From the NCBI GenBank assembly GCA_965223405.1, contig CBDCWO010000006.1:868001-932000 (forward strand): DNA of 64,000 bases. Reading direction: 5' to 3'. Source of the stretch: CBDCWO01 sp965223405 (lineage in GTDB: Bacteria > Bacteroidota > Bacteroidia > Chitinophagales > Saprospiraceae). A program made the position numbers and the translations under genes. Shown one piece after another: positions 48,973-57,866 of the stretch. The notes under the pieces were generated by a model. It had not been told where the DNA came from, made no database searches, and saw only the letters and a list, made by a program, of their open reading frames with translations. Within the stretch, counting starts at the first letter, position 1; every line of letters begins with the position of its first letter.

Positions 48973-51900
48973 ACGGACAACAATCCTTTGATTTATTCCG
49001 CTTTGATTGCCACAATCATCCTGAAGCGTATAATGCAGTAAATGCTCTCCAGGAGGTAAAGACAATTCCGTAGTTTCGTCATATTTCAATTCCCCGAATA
49101 AAATTTCTTTGGCTCCAGGATGTCCTGGTTTTAAATAGGTTAGTTCATAAAACACTTTAATTTTGCTTTCTGCTTCCCGCGGATCAGTGGAAAGTTTAAT
49201 TGCACATTCATTAGAAATGTCGGGTCTACTAATTGTTACTTTTCCCTGACAATTATGTGCAGCAAACTGGGGATACAAAACTGGTAAGGTATCCACTTGA
49301 GGGCCTTTAATATCAACAACTTTGATCCATTGTATGCAAATCTGTTCAATTCCTGTACACCAATCTGTAATAAGCCATTTCCTTTTAATCTTATACAATG
49401 GTCCGCATGTTGGAATAATATGATCTTCATAATTAGCCACGATCTCACATCGGGCATTATGGGGCCATAAATATGTGGTATCCATTCCATCCACCAAATA
49501 GGGAGGATCTACCAAACCGATACTCTTTCCATTTTCATCAATTACAGGTTTAGGAATTCTTCGACCAAACTCATCGACTTTGGTAAAAAAATCATTTAAA
49601 ATGGCGACCGTATTGGTATTAGTTACAGGATCCAGGCGCTCTTCACAACAATCGATTATCGCTGTATCAGGACAAACCAGATTATTTATATCATCCCTTC
49701 TCAAATAGATTTCTCTTGTGCACGTCGAGCTGCGATTCCAAGCATCTTTAAGTCGAATTATTTGGGTAAGCACTCCAAGTATCTCTCTATTCTCATCGCA
49801 ATCAAATGCCTGCCAGTCCTCCATAGAAATGTGGATCTCCGGTGCATTTGTACAACTGGCTCCTACATCAGGTAAAGGAGGTAGCGGGTCATAGCAATTG
49901 ATTGTATCATTTTCGCATGAAAATGATGGTGGTGTATGATCGTCAACGCACACATTCATCCAGCAGCTATTCGAACCGCACTCTGGTATACTGATACTCA
50001 CTTCAAGGCATTGTCCCCGATGTTCATCGGTCAAAAGTGGGTCATGGAATACTCTTCCATATCCATCTTTAATGGTCCATTCTACCAAAGGTGCTGGTAC
50101 TGGAAAATCTTTTAAAAACATTGCTGGATGTAAGAGAAATTCACAATTACCATCCAAGGAAACATTAATTTTGTCCCCACAGATAAATGGTCGACAGACA
50201 ACCACAAATGCTCCATCATGGTCGTCGGAGTCTCCACCGAATATGGCCAATTCTCTCACCTCATTGTCACTAGGTCCAAACGGATCACCTCCATTGGGAT
50301 CCGGATTGTCATCATACATTCCAGGATTGTTACCCGGATCTGAGTCCGCATCGACTTGGCCCATTTCATGCTCGGAAGAACCTGTAATTTCCGCAAAGTT
50401 TACAAGACCAAATTCAGTAATGTTGGGTAATACCAAAAGTTTGATATAGACACATGTATCCTCATTTGCATTTAAAGAATCAATGAATGTAAACGGTGTC
50501 ATTCCGGATGGGAACCAAGCAGGATTGACACCGATATCATCAATAAATTCAAAACTTTCCGGTACATAATTCACTACATTGATCTGGTTGGCCTCAAATG
50601 ACCCCTGATTAATAATGCGAATTTTAAACGTGACAGTATCCCCGGGCACTACTGTCGTGGCATCAGTAGTCATGATCAATGCAAGATCATATAGCCTAAC
50701 TAAAGCCGGGTCTGAATCGTCTTCATCCTCTCCCTTCTTGCCATTACCAGAGGTATTGTTATCATCCGGAGTTCCTACTTTACCTCCCGGATCATTGGAT
50801 TGATTATTGTCACTCTGTGAATCAATATCATTGCGCGCCATTCCTGTCGGATCCTGGGCGGTAGTGATCTCAGATATACTCAACCAGGCAGAATCGCTGG
50901 GCGAGCCCGGAATTTGCGCAACTGGTTGTACATGTAATATAAGACAAATAGAATCAACCTCCCAAGTTGGCAAGGTATCTACATAGGTGTACATCAGTTG
51001 GTTTCCAGCTTCGATCCATCCTGGATTTTCAAGAACATCGAAAGAAAATCCATCAGATACATAGTTGGTAATCTTAATATTTTTGGCATCAACACCCCCT
51101 TGGTTATACAACTTAATGATGAATTTTACAGAATCCTGATATCTCAATGTTTGCTGATCAGTTGTATTGGTATCTACGAACATGATTAGTGCTAAATCGA
51201 AAACACTAATTTCTGCAGGATCATGATCATCTTGGCTTCCCAAACTATCCGTATGAATACTTTTCAGATCATTATCTCCTGGTTGACCAGGCAAGACAGC
51301 CTTTTCTTCCACTAAATCACTGTTTGGTTCAGAATCGAAATCCACAGGAATCATACCAGTTGTATCCAGTGTAGATCCTATTTCTGCATAATCGACAAAT
51401 GGATTCATACCAATGGGATTGACAACCGGGATAAGTTGTAGATAAATGCATAAAGAGGTATCTGTCTGTGGTCCCAGACTATCAATAGAGCTAAATATGG
51501 CAGGATTTCCTGGTGACCAACCCTGGTTAAGGACAGGGTCATTTATATAAACATATCCCTCGGGTATATAATTATTAATAGTAGTGGAAAGTGCCGGTTC
51601 ATTGCCTTGATTAAATACTTTGATTATAAATTTGATCGTATCAAAATAGGCTACATTTGGAATATCTACAAATGAACTGTCAACAACCTCAATCAACGCA
51701 AGATCAAAAACTTTCAGATGAGCTGGATCATGATTATCTTGATCGGTGCTATCGACGGCACTACCCGGCGTCCCGGTTCCGTCACCAAATGTCTCATCAT
51801 CAGCAGGACTATTCGGCAAACCTCCCGGATTATCCATTCGATCACTATTTAGAGGAGAATCTCCATCCAAATCATCCAGATCTCTACCGGTAGAATCTTC

Positions 51901-54900
51901 TGCATGGCTTATTTCAGAATAATTTGTCCAACCTTCTACTGTAGTGTCAGGTCTCGGAATAAAGTAAATACAAACTGCTGTATCTTCTAAAGCTTTAAGT
52001 TCTAGATTTCGAAATGTAAATTCTGCTGTTGAATCATTTATCAAAATCCAACCTAGTGTATTGTTAGAATCTGCCACATAGGTAAGTCCAGTAGGAATAT
52101 AATTAGATATTTCCAATACATCAGCGGTGGCATTCCCCTGGTTGAAGACCGTGATTTGGTATTTTACCGTGTCTCCATATTTATACGGACCGGCTGTTAC
52201 TATTTCTTCTATTAATGCAAAATCCACGATTTCTACTAAAGCAGGATCCTGATCATCTTCATCAACAGCTGCTATTTCAGACAAAGGAATATTGGCACCA
52301 AGTGTACCAATTCCGAATATTTGGTCATCTGTAGGAGTATTGGGAGCACCTCCTCCATCGTTTATTTTTGAATTGTCATAATCAGAATCTACATCTTGTC
52401 CAAAAATCGCACCCAGTGTATCCCTTACTTCCAATATTTCCGCATAATCTACAAATGCATTAGGCATTATAGAAGGCTTCAATCTGAGGTAAATACAAAT
52501 GGTATCAATTTCTTTAAAATCAAGGATATTCCCCGTAATTTCACCTCCAAGGACCCCGCCTCCCAGATCTGTCCAACCCAAACTATTATTGGTCTCAATT
52601 CCGTCACCATAGTTTGGGTCATACTCCATACCATCCATCAGATAATTAACCAGGGCAATTGAATCCACCGGAATATTCCCTTGATTAATAACTTGCATTA
52701 GAAATTTAACCGTGTCGCCATAAACGAATGGGCCGGGATCGAACGTGGAGTCTATTTGATTGATTAAGGCCAGATCAAAGAAATTGATATTGGCAAAATC
52801 CGAATCGTCTTCACTTCCTAAAGAATCATTACTAATGCTATGAATATCATTATCTCCAGGCAAATTAGGAATAACAGCATCTTCTTCTGGAGTATGTGAA
52901 AGTGGATTTGAATCTATATCATCTTTAGTGGTATTTTGTAAATCCTCAAACCCAGCAATTTCAGTGTAGTTATCCAACTGTCTGTTATCAAGAATATTAC
53001 AATCCATTAAACGATTTGTATTAAATTTAATCTGAAGGTATACAGGGATACTATCTGTAGTTCCCGGAAGTAAAGTATCTGTAAAACCAGTATATATGTA
53101 ATTTGTGGATGATTGCATCATCCAGTTTGAATTCAAACCCGGCAACCAGTTATACCCACAGGGAATAGAATCGAGAATGGTAATATTTTTAACTGGACCA
53201 TTGCCTTGATTAACTATTTTGATTAAATATTTAACTGTGTCTCCTTCAGTAAAAAATCCGAGTGGAGGGATTGTGTCCAAAACCTGAAACAATGCTAAAT
53301 CGCACACTTGTGGAGCTGCCGGATCTTCACTATCCTGATCTGTAGAGTCGACTCCATCAGGGATAGTTGCAGAACCATCACCTAGGAGATAATCGTCGGC
53401 AGGACTATTCAATCTTCCACCCACATTATCAGCAGGATTATTGTTCAGCGGATAATCAAAATCAGCATTGCTTACCATGGTTCCAGAGGTATCGCCAGCT
53501 GAACTTATTTCCGCATGACTGGTCCATGAATCCATATCCGGAGTCAGAACCTGAGCTAAAACAGTGTAAATACAGATCGTATCACTTTCATTTTGACTCA
53601 AAGTTGTTCCATGCCATGAATATACCGGATTCATCGCGTCGACACCATTCCAACCTTCGTTAAGGCCACCCATGCCTACATCATCAATAAATACTAACCC
53701 AGCCGGAAGATAGTTGGTCACACTCAGACTATCTACCGGCACATTGCCCTGATTGAATAATTTGATTCTAAATTTGAGTGTATCTCCATAGTTTAAATCA
53801 TTCAGGTCAGTGGTAAACGTTAGAGAACTTTCTGTTCCGGTTGTATCGATTTGGTGACAAAGGGCTAAATCCACTACGCGAAACAATACCGGATCTGCAT
53901 TGTCCTGGTCAGTACTATCTACACCGTCAGGTCCCATCGCCGTACCATCTCCATTTTCTTCATCATCAGCTGGGCTCTCTGGCTGTCCTCCGACATTGTT
54001 GTTCGGATCATCATCCAAGGGACTATCGATATCATTCACATTATTTCCACTAGTATCTATCATTTCACTGATTTCGGTTTCATTGACCCAACTAGTTTCT
54101 CCTCCCGGATCCGGTTCAACAGTTAAATAAATACAGATACTATCCTTGGCTCCTGCTGCTATATCTTCCAACCAGACCATCACAACGCTATCATTCATGA
54201 CCATCCATTCGGAATTGGTCGCTATCAATGGATCAAAACTAAATCCCGATGGGATATAATTTGTCAATTTGACACTATCCGCTATTACATTCCCCTGATT
54301 GGTCACATCTATTAAGATCTTAATACTATCTCCGTATCCGATGCCTACCGGATTGAAGGTCGGATCAAGTTTTTCTACCAATGCCAGATCCGCTATCGTC
54401 AGTTTGGCCGGATCCACATTATCCTGATCCGTACTATCTACACCATCGGGTGTTGTATTCATCGCTCCTTTGGCATCTCCATTTATATAGTCATCCGCTG
54501 CTGTCATGGGAAGACTGCCTCCATTATTGTATGGGTTATTATCTAAATCACTATCTATATCTTGCATCGATATATCCGTACCATTGGTATCCTGCGCAAA
54601 GCTTATTTCAGCAATATTCGTAAAAATGGAATCTCCCAAAATGGTAGGCATTTCTAATTTCAGATAGATGCATATCGTATCGCTTTGAGCGGTATCTAAG
54701 ACTTCACCACCCCACCTATATGTTGGCTTACTTAAATTGGCAGCTGTCCAACCATCGTTAAGTCCTCCCAGCAAAGTGTCGGTAATAAATGACAATCCGG
54801 AAGGAATATAGTCCGTAATATGAAGGGAATCCACTGGAGAATCACCTTGATTGAATAGCTTAATTTGAAATTTGATGGTATCACCGAAAGAGAGGTTATT

Positions 54901-57303
54901 CAAATCGGTGTCAAAATCGACCGAAGAATTCGTACCCATCGTATCAACTATCATACATAACGCTAAATCAGCAGAAAGTGGCACCAATCCCAAGTCTAAG
55001 TCATGGTTGGTAGAATCTCCAATAGAATAACATAGATAAGGCAGTCCATCAGGAATGCTTCCGGGAAGACCATTGCTCAAATTGCCTGGATCGGAATCAT
55101 TTACATATGGTTGCATACCGGATCCCGTACTATCATTGCTAATCACATAATTTTGCCCGTCAATAATAAGTATCTCTGAAGACTGAATTACTGAATCCCC
55201 AAAAACAAGAAAATAAGTGGAGTCAAGTTGTAGTGCATTTCCGATCAACCAGGTTTCATCCGGATCACCTGATCCTGAAAAATAATATTCTCCATTGAGA
55301 TCGGATTGAGTAGTTGCCACCAGATTACCGGCTTTGTTATACAGACTAACAGGCACATTCGACAGAGAAGATTCACAGGCATCTTGCACCCCATTGTGGT
55401 TGTCATCAATCCATACATAATTACCAATTTGAGGAGGTAGAGGATCACATCTTGCTTCCAGGTCTGCCAGTCCGATTCCCTTCAATGCAAATCCAACGCT
55501 GTTCCCAAATACTTCATAACCCGGTCCAGTCTGACCACCGGTAGTTAAACTTAATTTGATAATTCCTCCGGTATTGATGGTTATTGGATCCAATGCAGTT
55601 GTCAACACTTCGCTGCGCCCCGGAAAATGGATAAGACCTCCTTGGGCTAATTCTCCATGTCCAGGAAATACTTCGCCGTCAAAAAACTCTTGAACTGCCA
55701 TTGTACTAAGCGGTTCAATTTGGTAGGTACCACTGTTGTTAATGGCCCTCAAGATATCACCTCCGGACACTATTGTGACCAGTTTATCTGCACCTTCAGG
55801 AAATGGCAGTTGATTATCCGAGAAAAATTGGTGTGCCGTTCGATCGGAAAAGCCCAAAATCATGTTGCCACTTTGATCAAATTCAATATCGGTAAACATT
55901 GGGGTAGGATGACAAAATGAATATCTAATTGCATTTTCTCCGCGATTAAATGTAAGACCGCTATAAACATCCGCCCATGGATACCATCTGGTCGAATGAG
56001 TAGGAAAGGCCTCGCCCCCGGCAATGACATTTGCTCCGGAATAGAAAGGCTCATTCCATGCAGAAGACTTCAAATAATCCAATGGAAAATCCAATATACT
56101 TCCTCCACTAAATGTGTTGGTGGATAGGTCCATTACAAAAACACTTGCCCTCAGATCACTCCTCATTCCTAATATCGAAGCATCACATATGACTCCAACA
56201 TATAGATTATTCCTGTACACTTTTAATCCGAAAGGTTGGGCCACTCCACCATTACATGACGGATCGGGAATAGGCACAGAGGCATGGGATGTTCCAGGGT
56301 TTTCAATATCCACGATGTAGATTTGCCGATCATTTAGGTTGACCACATAAAGAAACTGCTCGTCAGGAGATATATCCATATCACCCAATCCCATTCTTCC
56401 TAGTAATCCAAAGGCAGTTGGATCTCTTGATGGGTTGGCCGGATTACCCAGGCCTCTAGCCGCGTTCGAGGCAATAGTTCCGGCATTAGGAATCGTGGTG
56501 AATAAAGTACCATTTGGCGTTCCCGAAGTAGGATCGACCACATAAATACCGCCTAATCCACCGCTACCTAAACCCACATGCCTTTTCAAAAATGCTGAAG
56601 CATATAACCTTTGTCTAGTGCGGCTATACGACAAACCCCAGGTCGAACCGATTTGATCCTTATATGCATGGGTTTGTTTAGTAGCCCCAGTATTACCTGA
56701 AGCATTATATTCCCATGAGACTATGGCATCTCTGGGAGATGTAGTGTTGTTAGTTCCATTGACATAACAGGGAACGACAATTCTTGGATTTGATTGACAA
56801 TAATGACTAGGATCAATAACTCCTAAGCTGGCACAGCTTCCTGGTGCTGCAAACTGTACTTTGGTGCCATTATCAGTTCCTTTTTTCGTCACATGTGCCC
56901 ATATCGGTAAGTTGGAAAATTCCACTCTTAATGTATAACAACTACTACTTACACCGCTCACGTCAATCGCCCAATTTCCATCAGCATCAGTAGTATCATT
57001 TATACCTACTTGGGCGTCGTTTTCATCAAATATCTGAATAATTACATCAGCCACCCCAGTGATCTCTCCAACATCTTTAACGCCGTCGTTGTCATAATCC
57101 TCCCAAACGAATCCACCAATAGTATCCATGCTTCCCGAGCATGCTGGTGGCATCATCATTGAGTTGAATTGATTCTCGACTTGAACCGAATTACTTTGAG
57201 CTTGGTTGTTGTAATCTTTACTATTTACATTCCAGGTAAATACCATGCTTATTATTGTTACCACTGTAAATAATAAGATCGAAATGTGATTTGATATCTT
57301 CAT
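45601..57303 (-). CDS. Giant T9SS-secreted protein: SdrD-like domains, beta-propeller, nine DUF11 repeats, block II
   Basis: A 3900-aa protein, the longest in the window, with an N-terminal signal/anchor (MKISNHISILLFTVVTIISMVFTWNV). An SdrD B-like domain ('GGFVWEDYDNDGVKDVGE', about 58-130) precedes a beta-propeller-like region (about 165-625) and a second SdrD B-like domain ('GNYVWIDDNHNGVQDACE'). Nine DUF11-like repeats occupy about 774-2368, each opening with 'DLALxxxxD' and closing with an Asp-rich, probably Ca-binding linker such as 'DSTDQDNVDPA'. A diverged chassis segment follows, then block II from about 2777 with dockerin-like, cohesin-like and T9SS sorting domains (ending 'KKMIRVR'). 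It is probably a long, calcium-stiffened stalk projecting a propeller head from the cell. It is the first gene of the giant array, preceded by 560 bp of non-coding DNA. Confidence 0.9.
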   Translation of the reverse strand: MKISNHISILLFTVVTIISMVFTWNVNSKDYNNQAQSNSVQVENQFNSMMMPPACSGSMDTIGGFVWEDYDNDGVKDVGEITGVADVIIQIFDENDAQVGINDTTDADGNWAIDVSGVSSSCYTLRVEFSNLPIWAHVTKKGTDNGTKVQFAAPGSCASLGVIDPSHYCQSNPRIVVPCYVNGTNNTTSPRDAIVSWEYNASGNTGATKQTHAYKDQIGSTWGLSYSRTRQRLYASAFLKRHVGLGSGGLGGIYVVDPTSGTPNGTLFTTIPNAGTIASNAARGLGNPANPSRDPTAFGLLGRMGLGDMDISPDEQFLYVVNLNDRQIYIVDIENPGTSHASVPIPDPSCNGGVAQPFGLKVYRNNLYVGVICDASILGMRSDLRASVFVMDLSTNTFSGGSILDFPLDYLKSSAWNEPFYSGANVIAGGEAFPTHSTRWYPWADVYSGLTFNRGENAIRYSFCHPTPMFTDIEFDQSGNMILGFSDRTAHQFFSDNQLPFPEGADKLVTIVSGGDILRAINNSGTYQIEPLSTMAVQEFFDGEVFPGHGELAQGGLIHFPGRSEVLTTALDPITINTGGIIKLSLTTGGQTGPGYEVFGNSVGFALKGIGLADLEARCDPLPPQIGNYVWIDDNHNGVQDACESSLSNVPVSLYNKAGNLVATTQSDLNGEYYFSGSGDPDETWLIGNALQLDSTYFLVFGDSVIQSSEILIIDGQNYVISNDSTGSGMQPYVNDSDPGNLSNGLPGSIPDGLPYLCYSIGDSTNHDLDLGLVPLSADLALCMIVDTMGTNSSVDFDTDLNNLSFGDTIKFQIKLFNQGDSPVDSLHITDYIPSGLSFITDTLLGGLNDGWTAANLSKPTYRWGGEVLDTAQSDTICIYLKLEMPTILGDSIFTNIAEISFAQDTNGTDISMQDIDSDLDNNPYNNGGSLPMTAADDYINGDAKGAMNTTPDGVDSTDQDNVDPAKLTIADLALVEKLDPTFNPVGIGYGDSIKILIDVTNQGNVIADSVKLTNYIPSGFSFDPLIATNSEWMVMNDSVVMVWLEDIAAGAKDSICIYLTVEPDPGGETSWVNETEISEMIDTSGNNVNDIDSPLDDDPNNNVGGQPESPADDEENGDGTAMGPDGVDSTDQDNADPVLFRVVDLALCHQIDTTGTESSLTFTTDLNDLNYGDTLKFRIKLFNQGNVPVDSLSVTNYLPAGLVFIDDVGMGGLNEGWNGVDAMNPVYSWHGTTLSQNESDTICIYTVLAQVLTPDMDSWTSHAEISSAGDTSGTMVSNADFDYPLNNNPADNVGGRLNSPADDYLLGDGSATIPDGVDSTDQDSEDPAAPQVCDLALFQVLDTIPPLGFFTEGDTVKYLIKIVNQGNGPVKNITILDSIPCGYNWLPGLNSNWMMQSSTNYIYTGFTDTLLPGTTDSIPVYLQIKFNTNRLMDCNILDNRQLDNYTEIAGFEDLQNTTKDDIDSNPLSHTPEEDAVIPNLPGDNDIHSISNDSLGSEDDSDFANINFFDLALINQIDSTFDPGPFVYGDTVKFLMQVINQGNIPVDSIALVNYLMDGMEYDPNYGDGIETNNSLGWTDLGGGVLGGEITGNILDFKEIDTICIYLRLKPSIMPNAFVDYAEILEVRDTLGAIFGQDVDSDYDNSKINDGGGAPNTPTDDQIFGIGTLGANIPLSEIAAVDEDDQDPALVEIVDFALIEEIVTAGPYKYGDTVKYQITVFNQGNATADVLEISNYIPTGLTYVADSNNTLGWILINDSTAEFTFRNLELKALEDTAVCIYFIPRPDTTVEGWTNYSEISHAEDSTGRDLDDLDGDSPLNSDRMDNPGGLPNSPADDETFGDGTGTPGSAVDSTDQDNHDPAHLKVFDLALIEVVDSSFVDIPNVAYFDTIKFIIKVFNQGNEPALSTTINNYIPEGYVYINDPVLNQGWSPGNPAIFSSIDSLGPQTDTSLCIYLQLIPVVNPIGMNPFVDYAEIGSTLDTTGMIPVDFDSEPNSDLVEEKAVLPGQPGDNDLKSIHTDSLGSQDDHDPAEISVFDLALIMFVDTNTTDQQTLRYQDSVKFIIKLYNQGGVDAKNIKITNYVSDGFSFDVLENPGWIEAGNQLMYTYVDTLPTWEVDSICLILHVQPVAQIPGSPSDSAWLSISEITTAQDPTGMARNDIDSQSDNNQSNDPGGKVGTPDDNNTSGNGKKGEDEDDSDPALVRLYDLALIMTTDATTVVPGDTVTFKIRIINQGSFEANQINVVNYVPESFEFIDDIGVNPAWFPSGMTPFTFIDSLNANEDTCVYIKLLVLPNITEFGLVNFAEITGSSEHEMGQVDADSDPGNNPGMYDDNPDPNGGDPFGPSDNEVRELAIFGGDSDDHDGAFVVVCRPFICGDKINVSLDGNCEFLLHPAMFLKDFPVPAPLVEWTIKDGYGRVFHDPLLTDEHRGQCLEVSISIPECGSNSCWMNVCVDDHTPPSFSCENDTINCYDPLPPLPDVGASCTNAPEIHISMEDWQAFDCDENREILGVLTQIIRLKDAWNRSSTCTREIYLRRDDINNLVCPDTAIIDCCEERLDPVTNTNTVAILNDFFTKVDEFGRRIPKPVIDENGKSIGLVDPPYLVDGMDTTYLWPHNARCEIVANYEDHIIPTCGPLYKIKRKWLITDWCTGIEQICIQWIKVVDIKGPQVDTLPVLYPQFAAHNCQGKVTISRPDISNECAIKLSTDPREAESKIKVFYELTYLKPGHPGAKEILFGELKYDETTELSLPPGEHLLHYTLQDDCGNQSGINQRIVVRDDIGPTPVCDRITTTTPDPGGCWSRISAEDLDDGSFDNCCDSLHFAVAKMTDIDYWTNYWVEAYKVFYGENYYLSNQAGIESEIEHWIECYLFNDYVELTDCGSEMVVLRVYEACGMPQYDPHQFAGSKHNWYCFQVYDDFACYLRLHYDEVSPTDIPRMDLLKASLAKGVDGPVYGSEPNPLDCEYVLASDLDQWVKIQADYPEMVNLSNSRMTFPHHWSQCMVEVLKEDKVAPVVTTAGDVTVYCDGVPLSIANSFVYPGSCDNPVSYPWLGGTNGYYGGPSVGQYATCDSLPWGIQGRYVVDGYNWRPVYCRAWLLMDVYDSPGGRPKFEFGTPVIKDNCTPLDSLQQRELDSGSLNECGVGTMHRVWTVTDRCGNVGTGGQRITTLPRSDFEVIFPTDIEILCNEVMDLSPEGMGGLPIVSDDECELVGINYHDERLNIVEDGCYKILRIWTLVDWCIYEGEQLDRNPDYIVNDSLRAGTNRPCVIRSLKDNGDGYMKYIQVIKVQDQEEPEFTGRTDTVFCSYNENCEPLEISLNLGEGRDNCSRDIRYSYTVYDNMENEVASGTGNELTGVFDLGIYTVAIRIGDGCGNAVTDTVQFAVNDCKAPGVYCTGEIITVIMDTVGSVEVDASIFDLGTLDNCTPQEDLYIGYDDFTTSKVFTCADIPNGISQLIPLTVIFMDEGGNIGSCNVTLNLQDGVGPPCTDAPNLVQLSGKIDIESGEGVEYAEVSVTEMGMVKTDVDGRYAVHNAIFGNRCEVRPERNDDPLNGVSTLDLVLIQKHVLGTELLSSPYKLIAADVNDSKQISALDIVELRKMILGTSTEFEHNMSWRFVDKNYVFPSPQQPWEYPESIKLQDMQVEEMDDLDFVGVKIGDVNGNVKANGLMEVEIREEREKMWFEVDELEYTAGETYEISFYGSAFEDMVGFQGTMELLNLEVLGISRSGLEFDETNVGWRWAASGMFTLSWHDESGVTLDQEEELFTLRVRATADGKLSESMKVHSRYTPAEAYHSDYTPIDVGVRFRRGNELIEHQSFKLYQNIPNPFFSYTTIGFELPRTDVGILRILDMRGKLLYEYEGGFASGYNEVRIDSKSINSATGVLYYQLETQDHVALKKMIRVR
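50200..54985 (-). repeat. Nine DUF11-like repeats with Asp-rich linkers
   Basis: Nine units of about 150-190 residues open with DLALCMIVD, DLALVEKLD, DLALCHQID, DLALFQVLD, DLALINQID, DFALIEEIV, DLALIEVVD, DLALIMFVD and DLALIMTTD. Each contains 'GDTVKF-I-VFNQGN' and 'NYIPxG' and most end in 'SPADDxxxGDG' plus 'DSTDQDxxDPA'-type acidic linkers. The linkers resemble thrombospondin-3-type calcium loops. Nucleotide identity between units is modest, so this expansion is older than the block I/II homogenisation. Confidence 0.85.
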
Positions 57304-57463
57304 AATAAATTGGATTAATTTGTGAGAAGTATAGTTATCTGAAGTAGGTTATAGGTATCAGACTTTAATTGATATTTGTATTTGCTTTTCAAGGAGTGGT
57401 AATGTGTTAGTATTATGTTCTTAGTATTCTTTGTTTTACAATAAACATAGTATGTACCCCCAA

Positions 57464-57481
57464 GCCATGTCAATTCATGGC
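57464..57481. repeat. Short inverted repeat
   Basis: GCCATG and CATGGC are separated by 6 nt, a perfect 6-bp arm pair. It could be an operator or an RNA hairpin in the leader of the 3900-aa protein gene. Confidence 0.35.
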
Positions 57482-57534
57482 ATAGGTCATAATTATCAGG
57501 AAATCACATTATGATTTACCTAATAAGTCATTGA

Positions 57535-57552
57535 TATCACATAAGTGTGATA
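57535..57552. repeat. Short perfect inverted repeat, candidate operator
   Basis: TATCACA and TGTGATA are separated by TAAG, a 7-bp perfect palindrome. The TGTGA half-site resembles those of CRP/FNR-family regulators, although the 4-nt spacing is shorter than the usual 6. It lies between the promoter candidate at 57628 and the gene at 57303. Confidence 0.35.
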
Positions 57553-57627
57553 GTCAATTACGCATAAATTCATGTAAAAATTGATTCCTCAGGGGAATCG
57601 GTGGGTTCTATTTGCAGGTAGTTACCA

Positions 57628-57659
57628 CAAATATATAGATAAATATTTTAGTTACACAA
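57628..57659 (-). promoter_or_regulatory. Weak promoter candidate for the 3900-aa protein gene
   Basis: On the minus strand, TTG at 57659-57657, a 21-nt spacer and TATATTTG at 57635-57628. The -7 sequence is the same as in the 45385 candidate. The leader would be about 320 nt, long but possible given the inverted repeats within it. Confidence 0.3.
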
Positions 57660-57866
57660 ATTATTTAATTAAAATATTAACAATTATTAATATGTATTAC
57701 TTTGTTTCTTTTCTATTATTTTACAATAAGCTCCCAATTTTGCATGGTGATAAAACATGCCAGGACCATTGAATTTTTGGTGTACCATAAAATAAAAGTA
57801 AAACCTTGTCTCAATTATTTGAGAATATCGTAAATTCCATGGTCTAATGGTATTTCAGTAAATAGA

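Larger units (their letters stand above)
57304..57866. other. Divergent intergenic region between the 3900-aa protein gene and gamma-glutamyltranspeptidase
   Basis: 563 bp without a supportable gene; one open frame (57581-57772) is AT-rich with a TTG start and is not convincing. It holds two short inverted repeats (57464-57481, 57535-57552) and a promoter-like TTG-N21-TATATTTG on the minus strand (57659-57628). The ggt promoter must also lie here, but I see no good plus-strand TAnnTTTG. Confidence 0.45.

Noticed and set aside
50072..50449. 125-aa plus-strand open frame, and similar ones at 40050-40436, 47669-48055, 53367-53663 and 6188-6502
   Set aside because: These are shadows of long minus-strand repeat proteins. 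Their apparent repeats mirror the Asp/Thr/Asn-rich sense repeats.
57581..57772. 63-aa plus-strand open frame in the 560-bp gap
   Set aside because: It needs a TTG start, is AT-rich low-complexity sequence and has no recognisable protein features.
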